From contig NZ_LT799838.1 in assembly GCF_900168255.1 (NCBI RefSeq), positions 2,914,001 through 2,978,000 on the forward strand: a stretch of 64,000 nucleotides of DNA. The letters are read 5' to 3'. Positions 8,609-18,961 of this stretch are shown here, in pieces. The first letter of the stretch is position 1; every line of letters begins with the position of its first letter. Source of the stretch: Psychrobacter sp. DAB_AL43B (lineage in GTDB: Bacteria > Pseudomonadota > Gammaproteobacteria > Pseudomonadales > Moraxellaceae). Both the position numbers and the translations under genes were made by a program. Below the pieces are notes generated by a model, which made no database searches, was not told where the DNA came from, and was given only the letters and a program-made list of their open reading frames with translations.

Positions 8609-10735
8609 TTACTCGTCGCCATCTTTAGAATTGAACTTAGAGATGATGTCAGCGGCAACTGATTTTGGAATCTCAGCGTACTTTTGGAATTCCATTGAGT
8701 ATGTTGCACGGCCCTGTGACATTGAGCGCATTTGTGTCGCATAACCAAACATTTCTGCTAATGGTACTTCTGCACGAATCTGCTTGGTGCCACCAGGTAA
8801 ATCTTCCATGCCTTGAACCATACCACGACGACGGTTTAGATCGCCCATGATATCACCCATATAATCTTCAGGTGTTTCAACTTCTACTTTCATTACTGGC
8901 TCAAGTAGCGTTGGGTTTGCAGCCATGAAGCCTTTACGGAAAGCGATAGAACCTGCCATTTTAAATGATAACTCATCCGAGTCAACATCATGGTAAGAAC
9001 CATCATACAAGGTTGCTTTTACGCCAACGATTGGATAGCCAGCAAGTACGCCATTTTTCATGCGTTCTTGAATACCTTTATCAACCGCACCGTGGAATTC
9101 TTTTGGTACTGTACCACCAACAACTTCTTCAGCGAATTCGTATAAAACTTCGCCTGCTGGATCCATAGGCTCAAGACGTAACCAAACGTGACCAAACTTA
9201 CCACGACCACCCGTTTGACGTACGAATTTGCCTTCTTGTTCAACAGTTTCACGAATCGTTTCGCGATAAGCAACCTGCGGCGCACCGATGTTGGCTTCTA
9301 CGTTGAATTCACGCTTCATACGGTCAACAAGAATTTCTAAATGCAGCTCACCCATACCACTGATGATAGTCTGACCAGATTCTTCGTCAGTATGCACACG
9401 GAACGATGGATCTTCTTTCGCCAAACGACCTAAAGCAATTGACATTCTTTCTTGGTCAGCTTTAGTCTTAGGTTCAACCGCTAGGCTGATAACTGGATCT
9501 GGGAATTCCATACGCTCAAGCGTGATAACATTTTGCTCATCACATAAGGTATCACCAGTAGTCACGTCTTTCATGCCAACTAAGGCTGCGATATCACCCG
9601 TACGAATCTCTTGTAGCTCTTGTTGGGCATCTGCCATCATCTGCACGATACGGCCAACACGCTCACGCTTCATTTTAACAGGGTTATAAACGCTACTGCC
9701 TTGCTTTAGAACACCTGAATAAACACGTACGAAGGTTAAGTTACCAACGAACTTGTCGTTCATGATTTTGAACGCTAGAGCAGCAAACGGTGCATCATCT
9801 GAAGCTTCACGAGTACCTTCGCTTTCGTCTTTGTCGTCAAGAATACCTTTAATAGCAGGTACATCTATTGGTGCTGGAAGATACTGAATAACTGCATCCA
9901 ACATTTTTTGAACGCCTTTGTTTTTAAAGGCTGTACCACAAAGTAATGGGATGATTTCATTATTAATCGTTAGTTGACGAATGGCACTATGAATCTGCTC
10001 AACAGACAATTCACCATTTTCTAAATATTCTTCCATCAACTCTTCAGTGGCTTCAGCAGCATTTTCTACCAGATACTCGCGATACTCTTCTGCTTGTTCT
10101 TGTAATTCAGCTGGAATCTCACGTTCTTCGTATTCCATACCTTGAGAGGCTTCATCCCAATAGATGGCTTTCATGGTCACAAGATCAACAACACCTTCAA
10201 AGTAGTCTTCTTTACCAATTGGAATAACCAATGGTACTGCCTTGCCGCCTAGACGAGTTTTGATTTGTTCGACAACACGGAAGAAGTCGGCACCAACGCG
10301 ATCCATTTTATTAACGAATGCAAGACGTGGCACTTTATATTTATTTGCCTGACGCCATACGGTCTCAGACTGTGGCTGTACGCCGCCTACTGCACAATAC
10401 ACCATGCACGCGCCATCAAGCACACGCATAGAGCGTTCAACTTCAATCGTGAAGTCAACGTGACCTGGGGTGTCAATGATGTTGATACGGTGTTCATCAA
10501 ACTGCTTGGCCATACCTGACCAAAAACAAGTTGTCGCCGCAGAAGCAATGGTAATACCGCGCTCTTGTTCTTGCTCCATAAAGTCCATGGTAGCCGCACC
10601 ATCATGCGTTTCACCAAGTTTGTGACTGACACCGGTGTAGAACAAAACACGCTCAGTAGTAGTAGTCTTACCAGCATCAATATGCGCTGAGATACCAATA
10701 TTACGATAGCGTTTTAGGGGAGTTATACGAGCCAT
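8609..10735 (-). CDS. fusA: Translation elongation factor G
   Basis: EF-G is the GTPase that drives ribosomal translocation and, with RRF, recycling. The 708 residues carry the P loop [27 protein letters not shown], and NKMDR, followed by domains II-V, including [13 protein letters not shown] in domain IV and [13 protein letters not shown] near the C-terminus. The start has an AGGAAA site. It is the third gene of the str operon, with an unusually long gap (426 bases) after rpsG. Confidence 0.99.
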   Translation of the reverse strand: MARITPLKRYRNIGISAHIDAGKTTTTERVLFYTGVSHKLGETHDGAATMDFMEQEQERGITIASAATTCFWSGMAKQFDEHRINIIDTPGHVDFTIEVERSMRVLDGACMVYCAVGGVQPQSETVWRQANKYKVPRLAFVNKMDRVGADFFRVVEQIKTRLGGKAVPLVIPIGKEDYFEGVVDLVTMKAIYWDEASQGMEYEEREIPAELQEQAEEYREYLVENAAEATEELMEEYLENGELSVEQIHSAIRQLTINNEIIPLLCGTAFKNKGVQKMLDAVIQYLPAPIDVPAIKGILDDKDESEGTREASDDAPFAALAFKIMNDKFVGNLTFVRVYSGVLKQGSSVYNPVKMKRERVGRIVQMMADAQQELQEIRTGDIAALVGMKDVTTGDTLCDEQNVITLERMEFPDPVISLAVEPKTKADQERMSIALGRLAKEDPSFRVHTDEESGQTIISGMGELHLEILVDRMKREFNVEANIGAPQVAYRETIRETVEQEGKFVRQTGGRGKFGHVWLRLEPMDPAGEVLYEFAEEVVGGTVPKEFHGAVDKGIQERMKNGVLAGYPIVGVKATLYDGSYHDVDSDELSFKMAGSIAFRKGFMAANPTLLEPVMKVEVETPEDYMGDIMGDLNRRRGMVQGMEDLPGGTKQIRAEVPLAEMFGYATQMRSMSQGRATYSMEFQKYAEIPKSVAADIISKFNSKDGDE

Positions 10736-11162
10736 AGTGTTTTCCTAGGGAAATTCGTGTATAGATTAATGTGTTGTGTCTCTACCTCATACTCTATGAC
10801 AAAGCTACTTGGCTTCGTAATATTATTTACTAATTATTGGGCCTAATACGGACAAAAAAGAGTAAATACTAAGAATAGTGCGGCATTAAACTCAGGAAAC
10901 CTTTTTCGTAAGCTTTGCAGGCTTTGAAAAGTAGCATCCCTTTCAGAACAGCATCTTGACAGATGTCCGCCATCTAAGGTGGTTAACTGTTTAAGTATCT
11001 TGCGATCAAAACAATAGAACCACCCATTAATAATGGCGGCAATCAATAGAATAAATCAACAATACGAGGATTGCTTGGCCTAAACCAGCAATCCAAAGCT
11101 ATTATTAAAAAAGCTGCTATTAAAAATAGTTATTGATAAAGAACAGCTTAAATAAAAGTAGC
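10736..11162 (-). other. rpsG-fusA intergenic region
   Basis: This non-coding stretch is longer than the roughly 100-base rpsG-fusA gap of E. coli. An 8-bp inverted repeat GGATTGCT / AGCAATCC lies at 11068-11094 with a long loop and no T-run. A 67-codon open frame here starts with TTG, lacks a ribosome binding site and resembles nothing known to me, so I do not call it. No promoter near consensus was found. Confidence 0.5.
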
Positions 11163-11636
11163 TTAGAAACGGTAATGAGAGAATGCTTTGTTCGCATCTG
11201 CCATGCGGTGAACTTCGTCACGCTTCTTCATAGCATTACCTTTACCATCAGCAGCGTCATTCAATTCGCCAGCTAAACGTAAAGCCATTGATTTTTCAGA
11301 ACGCTTTGCAGCAGCTTCAGCTAACCAACGCATAGCCAAGGCGGTACGACGGGAGGGGCGTACTTCCATTGGCACTTGGTAGGTTGCACCACCAACGCGG
11401 CGAGCTTTTACTTCAACCATTGGGCGAACATTTTCCAATACTTCTTCAAAGAAAGAAACTGGATCTTCGATGTTACGCTTTTGGCTTACTGTCTCAAGTG
11501 CACCGTAAACGATACGCTCAGCAGTAGATTTTTTACCATGACTCATGACATGGTTGATGAATTTTGCAACAGTTTGGCTACCAAACTTAGGATCCGGTAG
11601 GATCTCACGGGTAGCAACGACGCGACGTCTTGGCAT
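11163..11636 (-). CDS. rpsG: 30S ribosomal protein S7
   Basis: S7 nucleates assembly of the 3' domain of 16S rRNA and lines the E-site mRNA exit. The 157-residue product starts [20 protein letters not shown] and contains [20 protein letters not shown] and [15 protein letters not shown]. The frame stays open for 17 more codons upstream, but the MPRRR start matches the family and has an AAGGA site 11 bases before it. It follows rpsL by about 210 bases. Confidence 0.97.
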   Translation of the reverse strand: MPRRRVVATREILPDPKFGSQTVAKFINHVMSHGKKSTAERIVYGALETVSQKRNIEDPVSFFEEVLENVRPMVEVKARRVGGATYQVPMEVRPSRRTALAMRWLAEAAAKRSEKSMALRLAGELNDAADGKGNAMKKRDEVHRMADANKAFSHYRF

Positions 11637-11845
11637 AATAATAATCCTTTTCTTCAGGAGTGTCTGACATTCACAATCTCGCACCAATTAATATTGGATG
11701 GCGTTATATCGAGTTGTCAGTCAGCCTTACTGCATGGCGCTATGTGATAAGGGTTAATGACTCATTTGGTCAAAAAATTACTCACATCAGACCCATGCAC
11801 AGTTAATGGGTGATACATAGAAACTCATTTAATAACGATTAGTTA

Positions 11846-12220
11846 TTAAACTTTAGGTTTCTTAGCACCATATTTAGAGCGACCTTGCTTACGGTCTTTA
11901 ACGCCTGCGCAATCTAGTGCACCACGAACGGTGTGATAACGTACACCTGGTAGATCTTTTACACGACCACCACGGATAAGAACAACACTGTGCTCTTGTA
12001 GGTTATGACCTTCACCGCCGATGTAGCTTGATACTTCATAGCCTGAAGTCAAACGTACACGACATACTTTACGCATGGCTGAGTTAGGTTTTTTAGGGGT
12101 AGTAGTATATACGCGAGTACATACACCACGGCGCTGTGGGCACGCTTCCAACGCAGGAACTTTTGACTTTTCCTTGATGGTTTTGCGACCTTTACGAATC
12201 AATTGGTTAGTTGTTGCCAT
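11846..12220 (-). CDS. rpsL: 30S ribosomal protein S12
   Basis: S12 sits at the decoding centre and controls accuracy. The 124 residues include [19 protein letters not shown] and [13 protein letters not shown]; the lysines equivalent to K43 and K88 are unchanged, the streptomycin-sensitive state. It is the first gene of the str operon, with an AGAAGGA site and a strong promoter about 100 bases upstream. Confidence 0.99.
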   Translation of the reverse strand: MATTNQLIRKGRKTIKEKSKVPALEACPQRRGVCTRVYTTTPKKPNSAMRKVCRVRLTSGYEVSSYIGGEGHNLQEHSVVLIRGGRVKDLPGVRYHTVRGALDCAGVKDRKQGRSKYGAKKPKV

Positions 12221-12323
12221 GAGGCATCCTTCTCCCGTTTGGTAAAAAACAAAAAAATAGGGAAACGCACCATCTATCTGACTTTAACGACAGATTTTGG
12301 CACACCCATTTTTAGGACAGTGT

Positions 12324-12352
12324 ATTATAAAGACTTGTTGCTGCTATTTCAA
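12324..12352 (-). promoter_or_regulatory. Sigma70 promoter of the rpsL-rpsG-fusA-tuf operon
   Basis: On the minus strand TTGAAA (12347-12352) and TATAAT (12324-12329) are separated by exactly 17 bases. The predicted start lies near 12317, giving a leader of about 95 bases before rpsL. The rest of the 450-base gap up to 12670 is AT-rich with no gene seen. Confidence 0.85.
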
Positions 12353-12670
12353 CCACTTATGAGCAGTTGGACTTTACAGCAGCGGATAGATATGTATTCA
12401 GTCTAGTACTATACCACTTTATTTGTTTTTGATGACATAAGCCAAAAAACAGTGGACTAAATATGGTATCAAAAGTAGACGTATACATCATTTAGATAAG
12501 ATATTTAGAGATAAAAAAGTCGTTTATTTTAGCTATATGGCGATATCGACTTACTATTCAAGAGAAGTAAGACAATATCGCCAATATTAAAGTTAAACAG
12601 TAAAAGCATAAGATAGTAGTTTACTAAAAAACAATCAGCAAACCTTTAATCAACAAACCTTAAGTTCTTG

Positions 12671-14026
12671 TTATTTGCTCGACTTAGCAGAGTCTTTTTT
12701 TGATTTGCTAGCAGAAGATTTATCTACACTACCCTGCTGGTCATCCTTGATACTGTCGGCTTTATCATTGCCAGTTTTTTGAGTGTCTTTTTTAGCTTCT
12801 TCTGAAACCGCTTTTTCTGATTTTGTCTCTTTAGGCTTATCTTCTTTAGGCTTATCTTCTTTAGGCTTATCTTCTTTAGGCTTATCTTCTTTAGGCTTAT
12901 CTTCTTTAGAGTTGGCTTCTTTAGAGTCAGACTGTTTCTGCTCAGAGTTGGCTTTACTGCCTTTCTCGCTCTCTTTCACAGCATCTTTTTTAGCAGCGTC
13001 CTTTGATGCATTATCTTGAGCTTTATCTTCTTTTTGCTCATTATTACTCGCGGATTTATTAACCTCAGCTTCGCTACTTCTATCATCAGTAATAGCACGG
13101 TTGGCAAGCTTGGCTTCTGGTGCAAAAGTTGCTTGAGCAACGCCAATCACTTCATCAATCAGCTGGCTGTTATAGCGCATACCAATAATCACTGCTGTGG
13201 CTGGTAAGAAGCGGCGTATCCACGATAAATTAATTTTATCCAAATCAATACCGACTTGACTGGCAATACTATCGACTTGTTCAGCATAAAAATTCACATT
13301 TTTGTTTTTTAGACCTAGGTTTTTAAGTTCGTTGTGCAAGCCACTGCTTTGAGCATTGTCAAGTAAGCCTTTACCAATACCAATACCTGCAAGTAATGCT
13401 TGTTTTTCTTGCATCTTGCTCAGGTCAGCATTTGCAAGCAGCTCATAAGCCATCTTGACGCCTTGCTTACCTGTTAGTGGCTTGTTGTATACCGCACCCA
13501 GCTGATAAACGGTACGCAGTGATACCAACAATAGCCACAAGGTATCGGCGAGCAAACCCGGTAGCCCAGCCAGACCTGTCAAACCACCTATCGTTGCCAA
13601 CGCACGATTTTGATTGGCAATAGCGGTCGCTAATGCGTAACGCTCTTCATCATCTAAGCTGGCGATATTAGCAAAACGGTGCTCGTTAGGTAAATCAATT
13701 TGGCTCCAGTTGGCAGCAAGCTTTGCAACTTGGGCAAAAGCGCCATCAACGGTCGATTCAAACAAACTGTTTGGCACTACTTTTTTGGCATATTTACCAT
13801 AAGTTGCGAAACGGGTGCCCAATAATTGCTGGGTTGCTTTTAATGTTTGCTCACGAAATAAATCTTGTTGGTAATCTTCATCCCCTAGATTTACAGCTTT
13901 AAATTGACGCGGTTTGCCAGTTTTGGCATTAACGCTATCAATCATGGCGCCCATACGTTCTAGGTTACTGCGAGTAAAAGTTCCAACCGTACTGATGCCT
14001 TTAGATAAAGTGCTACGCTTTCCCAT
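12671..14026 (-). CDS. EcsC-family protein with repetitive charged tail
   Basis: The 451-residue product has a conserved part (about residues 60-300) resembling the EcsC family, including ALATAIANQNRALATIGGLT, a hydrophobic segment GLAGLPGLLADTLWLLLVSL and the following LRTVYQLGAVYN. The molecular role of EcsC proteins is not settled. From about residue 310 the sequence becomes a K/E/D/S/N-rich, probably disordered tail, with five tandem copies of KEDKP encoded by 15-base repeats (about residues 371-401). An AAGGA site precedes the ATG. It stands alone, divergent from fabB. The family call is by motif memory; function unknown. Confidence 0.75.
   Translation of the reverse strand: MGKRSTLSKGISTVGTFTRSNLERMGAMIDSVNAKTGKPRQFKAVNLGDEDYQQDLFREQTLKATQQLLGTRFATYGKYAKKVVPNSLFESTVDGAFAQVAKLAANWSQIDLPNEHRFANIASLDDEERYALATAIANQNRALATIGGLTGLAGLPGLLADTLWLLLVSLRTVYQLGAVYNKPLTGKQGVKMAYELLANADLSKMQEKQALLAGIGIGKGLLDNAQSSGLHNELKNLGLKNKNVNFYAEQVDSIASQVGIDLDKINLSWIRRFLPATAVIIGMRYNSQLIDEVIGVAQATFAPEAKLANRAITDDRSSEAEVNKSASNNEQKEDKAQDNASKDAAKKDAVKESEKGSKANSEQKQSDSKEANSKEDKPKEDKPKEDKPKEDKPKEDKPKETKSEKAVSEEAKKDTQKTGNDKADSIKDDQQGSVDKSSASKSKKDSAKSSK
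12826..12909. repeat. 15-bp tandem repeat inside the EcsC-like gene
   Basis: The plus-strand unit CTTCTTTAGGCTTAT is repeated four times exactly (12841-12900), with a near-copy before and a partial copy after. It encodes KEDKP repeats in frame, so copy-number change would keep the reading frame. Confidence 0.9.
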
Positions 14027-14636
14027 CGTGATATCCTTAATGTGATAAATGTGATGATTGCTTGTTTTTTATAGTCGTAATCTGTGTGCCATTCTAGCGA
14101 ACAATTATTATGAGTGTCAGTGCGAACAATGTTATCGCTATCGCCCCTTTTGTATCCAAAAGTATCCCTTATTGATAACTCGATCACTTTATTAGTATAT
14201 CTCTTAATTGGGTTGACGTTAAATAATTTTACTCTATTTTCATGGCAGTCATAGCAACTATTCTACTACTGCAAATATCGAAAAAAGCCCTGAATATCAA
14301 TTTTTGATAATAAATACTGTTTTGTCATTATTTTGCATTTACACAAGGCTTTTGCCCCCTTGATACGTTATCATATGCCATAAGCTCAAGCATGATTGCA
14401 CCACTACTAATAGAAAATTATTTGTATTGGCCACATTATCTCAATAGTGGTTTTATTGTGACCGCAACCATAGTTTTAGAAGCAGCGTTTAGCGCTCAAA
14501 CACTGTCTTTTTTGCAATATTTTTACTATCAGAGACAGTTTCGACGTTAAACAATAGAAGTAGAGGTTTAAAGACGATGATTACAGATAATTATCAAAAA
14601 ATCGTTACTAATATCGTTACTAATAAGGAATAGAAT
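14027..14636. other. Divergent intergenic region, EcsC-like gene / fabB
   Basis: These 610 AT-rich bases must hold the promoters of both neighbours, but I could not place either with confidence. A near-perfect palindrome GTTTAGCGCTCAAAC (14487-14501) lies 135 bases before fabB and could be an operator. No FadR or FabR site was recognised. Confidence 0.35.
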
Positions 14637-15872
14637 ATGCGCCGTGTTGTTATCACTGGAGCAGGGATTGTCTCTTGTATCGGACATGATTTGGCTACTG
14701 TCACAGATGCTCTGAAACAAGGGCGCTCTGGCATTACGTTCAATGAATCTTATGCTGAGCACGAATTTAAATCACACGTTAGTGGCAGTATTGATCAATC
14801 AGAGCTTGATACCTCAGGTATTGACCGTAAATTGAAACGATTTTTTAGTGACGCGAGTCTCTATGCTTATGTCAGTGCCTTAAACGCCATTGAGCACGCT
14901 GGATTGTCACTTGAGACCATCAATAGCAATCCGCGCGTAGGTGTGGTTGCAAGTTCAGGCGGCGCTTCAACAGAAAATATCGTCAATGCTGTCGATGCCA
15001 TGCGAGAAAAAGGTCTGCGCGGTGTCGGTGCCATGGCAGTACCAAAAACGATGGGCAGCTCGGTATCCGCAGCGCTTGCCACTGGCCTAAAAATACAAGG
15101 TGTTTCCTACTCTATCTCGTCTGCTTGCGCAACTTCAACGCATTGTATCGGTCATGCTGCTGAGCTGATTCAGTTGGGTAAAGCCGATGTAGTGCTCGCT
15201 GGTGGTAGTGAAGCTGAGCATTGGACCCAGTCTTGTATGTTTGATGCGATGGGCGCAGTCAGCACCCAATATAATGACACGCCAACACTCGCATCAAGAG
15301 CTTATGACAAAGACCGTGACGGCTTTGTCATTGCCGCTGGTGGTGCGATGGTGGTCGTTGAAAGTCTTGAGCATGCTCAAGCACGCGGTGCCAATATTTT
15401 AGCCGAAATCGTCGGCTATGGTGCCAGCTCTGACGGTGCAGAAATGGTTGCTCCAAGTGGTGAAGGCGCGGTACGCTGTATGCAGCAAGCACTCGCTGAA
15501 GCAGGTCTAGAAAGCGTTGATTATATTAATAGTCATGGTACGAGCACGCCGTTAGGTGACATCACTGAGCTTAAAGCCATTGCTAAAGTATTTGGTAATG
15601 ATGTCAGTAAAGTGCCCGCTATTAGCTCCACAAAATCTATGACGGGTCATAGCTTAGGTGCGGTAGGCGCGCAAGAACTGATTTATTGCCTACTCATGCT
15701 ACAAGAAGAGTTTATTGCGCCAAGTATCAATATTACAGAATTAGATCCGGCAGCCAAAGGCTTTGATATTGTCACTGAAAAACGTGACGTTAAGCTTGAA
15801 ACCCTTATGAGCAATAGCTTTGGCTTTGGTGGCACTAATGCCACTCTAATCATCAAAAAGTTTGACGCGTAA
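14637..15872 (+). CDS. fabB: Beta-ketoacyl-ACP synthase I
   Basis: FabB condenses malonyl-ACP with acyl-ACP and is needed for elongation of unsaturated fatty acids. The 411 residues align along their length with E. coli FabB rather than FabF: the nucleophile Cys164 lies in SISSACATS, and the two active-site histidines lie in [11 protein letters not shown] and [15 protein letters not shown]; the end [14 protein letters not shown] is typical. An AAGGAA site precedes the ATG. Its stop is only three bases before pabB, so the pair is an operon and probably translationally coupled. fabA is not in the window. Confidence 0.95.
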   Translation: MRRVVITGAGIVSCIGHDLATVTDALKQGRSGITFNESYAEHEFKSHVSGSIDQSELDTSGIDRKLKRFFSDASLYAYVSALNAIEHAGLSLETINSNPRVGVVASSGGASTENIVNAVDAMREKGLRGVGAMAVPKTMGSSVSAALATGLKIQGVSYSISSACATSTHCIGHAAELIQLGKADVVLAGGSEAEHWTQSCMFDAMGAVSTQYNDTPTLASRAYDKDRDGFVIAAGGAMVVVESLEHAQARGANILAEIVGYGASSDGAEMVAPSGEGAVRCMQQALAEAGLESVDYINSHGTSTPLGDITELKAIAKVFGNDVSKVPAISSTKSMTGHSLGAVGAQELIYCLLMLQEEFIAPSINITELDPAAKGFDIVTEKRDVKLETLMSNSFGFGGTNATLIIKKFDA

Positions 15873-15875
15873 ACT

Positions 15876-17597
15876 ATGGTCGCATCACATCATAATACTA
15901 CTGTGCAGACAGTTTCTGCCCCATCGCCAGCTACTAAACCTAGCTGGCGTTTTGGTGATCTGTCTGCCGCAGAACTGATGCCAAAGCTACGGCGTCATTT
16001 GCTAGCACAAGATGCCAAGGCAAACTGGCAATTGATTTGGCTGAGTAATGATGGACGACCTGTGATTGGATTATTGCCAAAAGTAAGCTGGTCAGTTTAC
16101 TTTTGTGCTAACGAGACGTCATATCCTGATAGACAAGCAAGTTTTTATCAAACAAACCCTTATAAAGTTGAAAAAACTTGCCGCGCTACCCATCACAACA
16201 ATGATAATACGGTTACTACAGCGTATATAAGTTATAGCGACTGGCAGGATGAATTAATTGCTTATAGTCAAGCTTATGAAAGCGAAAACCACCTCTCAAC
16301 TTCGATAAACAAAAACAATGAGAAGCCCAGTTACTATCATGGTCTTATAGGTTTTATTGGATATGATATTGCCGCTCATGAGCTAAGTCCAAAAGCCAAA
16401 ATTGAGCTGGCAGCACAGCCGTGTGCGCTACTGGGACATTATGATATTTATCTAGCACCTAACAAAGACGATGAAAAAGATTGGGAGCTAACAGTAAATA
16501 CGCTCAGTAATGACTGTGATGAAAGTACTGATAATAAGAAAAAAAATAAGCTCGTAGCAGCACTTATAGCCTATTTGGATGAACTGGATAGCAAACTGTC
16601 CAGTATAGATATGGCCAATAACGCTAGCTGTCCATTGCTACCTTTAAAGCTAGATGCTAAGTGGCATAAAAATGATTATCAGCAGGCATTTAATCAAACT
16701 CAAAACTATTTGCAGCAGGGCGATTGCTATCAAATAAATTTAACCCAAGTATGGAATGGTGATTTCAGTGATGTAACTGATGTAAATGGAAGTAATAAAT
16801 CAGCCGCCATGCTTATCGATTATTTGCCTGCTTTGTATGGTAATACACAAGCACCATTTGCAGGCTATTTAGCGGTTAATTATATTAAAAGTGAAGTCAA
16901 CGCTAATACGCCAGAGCATCAGTTTGAATTATTAAGTTGCTCACCTGAGTTATTTTTCACTTTTAGTAAAGACGATCAAACAGGTAAGCACCATATACGC
17001 ACCAAGCCCATCAAAGGAACGATGCCGCGCGGCTTAACTACTGAGCAAGATGATAAATACAAGCAGCAATTAATCGATAGCGAAAAAGACCGTGCGGAAA
17101 ACGTGATGATTGTCGATTTATTGCGTAATGATTTGGGTAAGTATGCCAAAATCGGTAGCGTAAAAGTGCCACAGTTATTTGCAATTGAGAGCTTTAGTAA
17201 TGTGCATCACATGGTCAGCACCATTACCGCTGAATTAAAGACAGATACGCATCCATTAGCCGTCTTATTTGGCAGTTTGCCTGCCGGCTCAATCACTGGA
17301 ACGCCAAAGAAACGGGCGCTCGAGATTATTGCAGAATTAGAATTAGCGCCGCGTGGTGCCTATTGCGGTACCATGGGCTATATGAACTTTGATGGTAGTG
17401 GTCAATGGAATGTATTGATTCGCACGCTACAAGCCAACCATTTATCAAGTAATACAGCAGGCAATACAAAGCAAGTTAGTCTGTGGGCAGGTGGCGGCAT
17501 TACTGTCGCCTCTGACTGCGACGCTGAATACCAAGAGTGCCTCGATAAAGTCGGTAATCTGATGATCGTCTTGACTCAAAAGCACAGCAGCAAATAA
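15876..17597 (+). CDS. pabB: Aminodeoxychorismate synthase component I
   Basis: PabB aminates chorismate to 4-amino-4-deoxychorismate for folate synthesis, using ammonia from a PabA glutaminase. The 573 residues are longer than E. coli PabB (about 450) because of hydrophilic insertions in the N-terminal half (near residues 135-155 and 200-230). The C-terminal chorismate-binding domain is intact: KPIKGTMPRG, DRAENVMIVDLLRNDLGKY, SITGTPKKRALEIIAELE and RGAYCGTMGYMNFDG. The KPIKGT lysine favours PabB over TrpE. A terminator follows. Confidence 0.92.
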   Translation: MVASHHNTTVQTVSAPSPATKPSWRFGDLSAAELMPKLRRHLLAQDAKANWQLIWLSNDGRPVIGLLPKVSWSVYFCANETSYPDRQASFYQTNPYKVEKTCRATHHNNDNTVTTAYISYSDWQDELIAYSQAYESENHLSTSINKNNEKPSYYHGLIGFIGYDIAAHELSPKAKIELAAQPCALLGHYDIYLAPNKDDEKDWELTVNTLSNDCDESTDNKKKNKLVAALIAYLDELDSKLSSIDMANNASCPLLPLKLDAKWHKNDYQQAFNQTQNYLQQGDCYQINLTQVWNGDFSDVTDVNGSNKSAAMLIDYLPALYGNTQAPFAGYLAVNYIKSEVNANTPEHQFELLSCSPELFFTFSKDDQTGKHHIRTKPIKGTMPRGLTTEQDDKYKQQLIDSEKDRAENVMIVDLLRNDLGKYAKIGSVKVPQLFAIESFSNVHHMVSTITAELKTDTHPLAVLFGSLPAGSITGTPKKRALEIIAELELAPRGAYCGTMGYMNFDGSGQWNVLIRTLQANHLSSNTAGNTKQVSLWAGGGITVASDCDAEYQECLDKVGNLMIVLTQKHSSK

Positions 17598-17634
17598 GAT
17601 TCATCGTTATATTAAAGATAAATTTAAAGTAGCT

Positions 17635-17680
17635 AAAAAAATAAAGCCTGCTAACGTTATGTTGGGCAGGCTTTATTTTT
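17635..17680. terminator. Bidirectional terminator, pabB / hisC
   Basis: AAATAAAGCCTGC pairs with GCAGGCTTTATTT around a 14-base loop, with A- and T-runs at the ends. It lies between two convergent genes and should serve both. Confidence 0.85.
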
Positions 17681-17737
17681 AGTACGTACCAATAACTTTA
17701 GCCGATTCAATTTAAAAAAATAAAGTACTGCTAAATA

Positions 17738-18871
17738 TTAATTAGCAACGACATCAACAACAGTTTCTAGAGCTTTTAATGCATGAATCAAACGCTCATG
17801 CTGTGCTGCCGTACCGATAGTAATACGTAAATACTCTTGCACACGGGGTTTATCAAAATGACGCACGATAATACCCTGCTCGCGTAACGCATTCGCCACT
17901 GTTATTGCATCACCATCATTTGGACGCGCAAATACAAAGTTGGCATGCGATGGTAGTACGTCATAACCCAATGCTATCAATTCTGCCGTCAACGATGTGC
18001 GCAAATCAATCACTTGCTGGCGGGTTTGCTCAAAATACTCGGTATCCAAAACACTAGCGGTCGCTCCTGCTTGAGCCAACTTATCTAATGGATAGCTGTT
18101 AAAGCTATTTTTCATACGTGTCAGTGCTTCGATTAATGAGGCATTCCCGAACGCCATACCAACGCGCAAGCCAGCAAGCGAGCGTGACTTTGAAAAAGTC
18201 TGGGTGACTAGTAAATTATCAAATTCATTGATAAGAGAGATTGCTGATACTTGAGAATCCAAACTACCCTCCTCTAGCTGAGCAAAATCGATATATGCTT
18301 CATCAATCACAATCACTGAGTTTGAATGCTCACTAGCAAGCTTACTGATATCAGCAAGCGACAATAACAAACCGGTTGGGGCGTTAGGATTGGCGATAAT
18401 TATACCGCTACAAGGCTGGCGATAATCATCAGGGTCGATATTAAAATCAGCACCAAGCGCAATTTGTACCAGCTCTATGCCAAAGGTAGTGGCATAGACC
18501 GGATAGAAGCTATAGCTGATATCAGGTGCTAATACAGGGCGCTCTTTTAAGAAAAAGCTGGCAAATACTAGTGCCAATACTTCATCTGAACCATTTCCGA
18601 CAAACACTTGGTTTATATCAAGGTTATAAAGTTCTGCCAATGCGCCACGTAAATCATCAGATTCAGGTGCGGGATACAAACGCAGGTCGTCCGCTTGCCG
18701 CGCTAATACTTTTGTAATTGCCTCACCGACTTTTGGTGATGGCGGAAACGGGTTTTCATTGGTATTTAATTTGCATAAATTGTCATGCTGAGGCTGCTCG
18801 CCGGGGACATAAGGCGATAAATTGCGCGCTTTAGATGACCAAAGTCTGGTGTCTACCTTTAACTCACTCAT
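17738..18871 (-). CDS. hisC: Histidinol-phosphate aminotransferase
   Basis: HisC transfers an amino group from glutamate to imidazole-acetol phosphate in histidine synthesis. The 377 residues contain LNTNENPFPPSP near the N-terminus, the PLP-phosphate site VGNGSDEVL, the NPNAPTG motif, and the Schiff-base lysine in TFSKSRSLAGLRVGMAFG. A TAGGA site precedes the ATG. It is the last gene of ibaG-murA-hisG-hisD-hisC, 90 bases after hisD. Confidence 0.96.
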   Translation of the reverse strand: MSELKVDTRLWSSKARNLSPYVPGEQPQHDNLCKLNTNENPFPPSPKVGEAITKVLARQADDLRLYPAPESDDLRGALAELYNLDINQVFVGNGSDEVLALVFASFFLKERPVLAPDISYSFYPVYATTFGIELVQIALGADFNIDPDDYRQPCSGIIIANPNAPTGLLLSLADISKLASEHSNSVIVIDEAYIDFAQLEEGSLDSQVSAISLINEFDNLLVTQTFSKSRSLAGLRVGMAFGNASLIEALTRMKNSFNSYPLDKLAQAGATASVLDTEYFEQTRQQVIDLRTSLTAELIALGYDVLPSHANFVFARPNDGDAITVANALREQGIIVRHFDKPRVQEYLRITIGTAAQHERLIHALKALETVVDVVAN

Positions 18872-18961
18872 AAGTTATCCTACTATTAGCCACAGAGACT
18901 ATTAAAAATAAATTTCAACAGTTAATTTTAAAATTCCTACTGTTGAAGCAATCAAAAAATA

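Noticed and set aside
10843..11046. Open frame of 67 codons between rpsG and fusA
   Set aside because: It begins with TTG, lacks a ribosome binding site, and resembles no family; it lies in a plausible untranslated spacer of the str operon.
12826..12909. CRISPR-like array
   Set aside because: The units are contiguous 15-mers without spacers and encode an in-frame peptide repeat.
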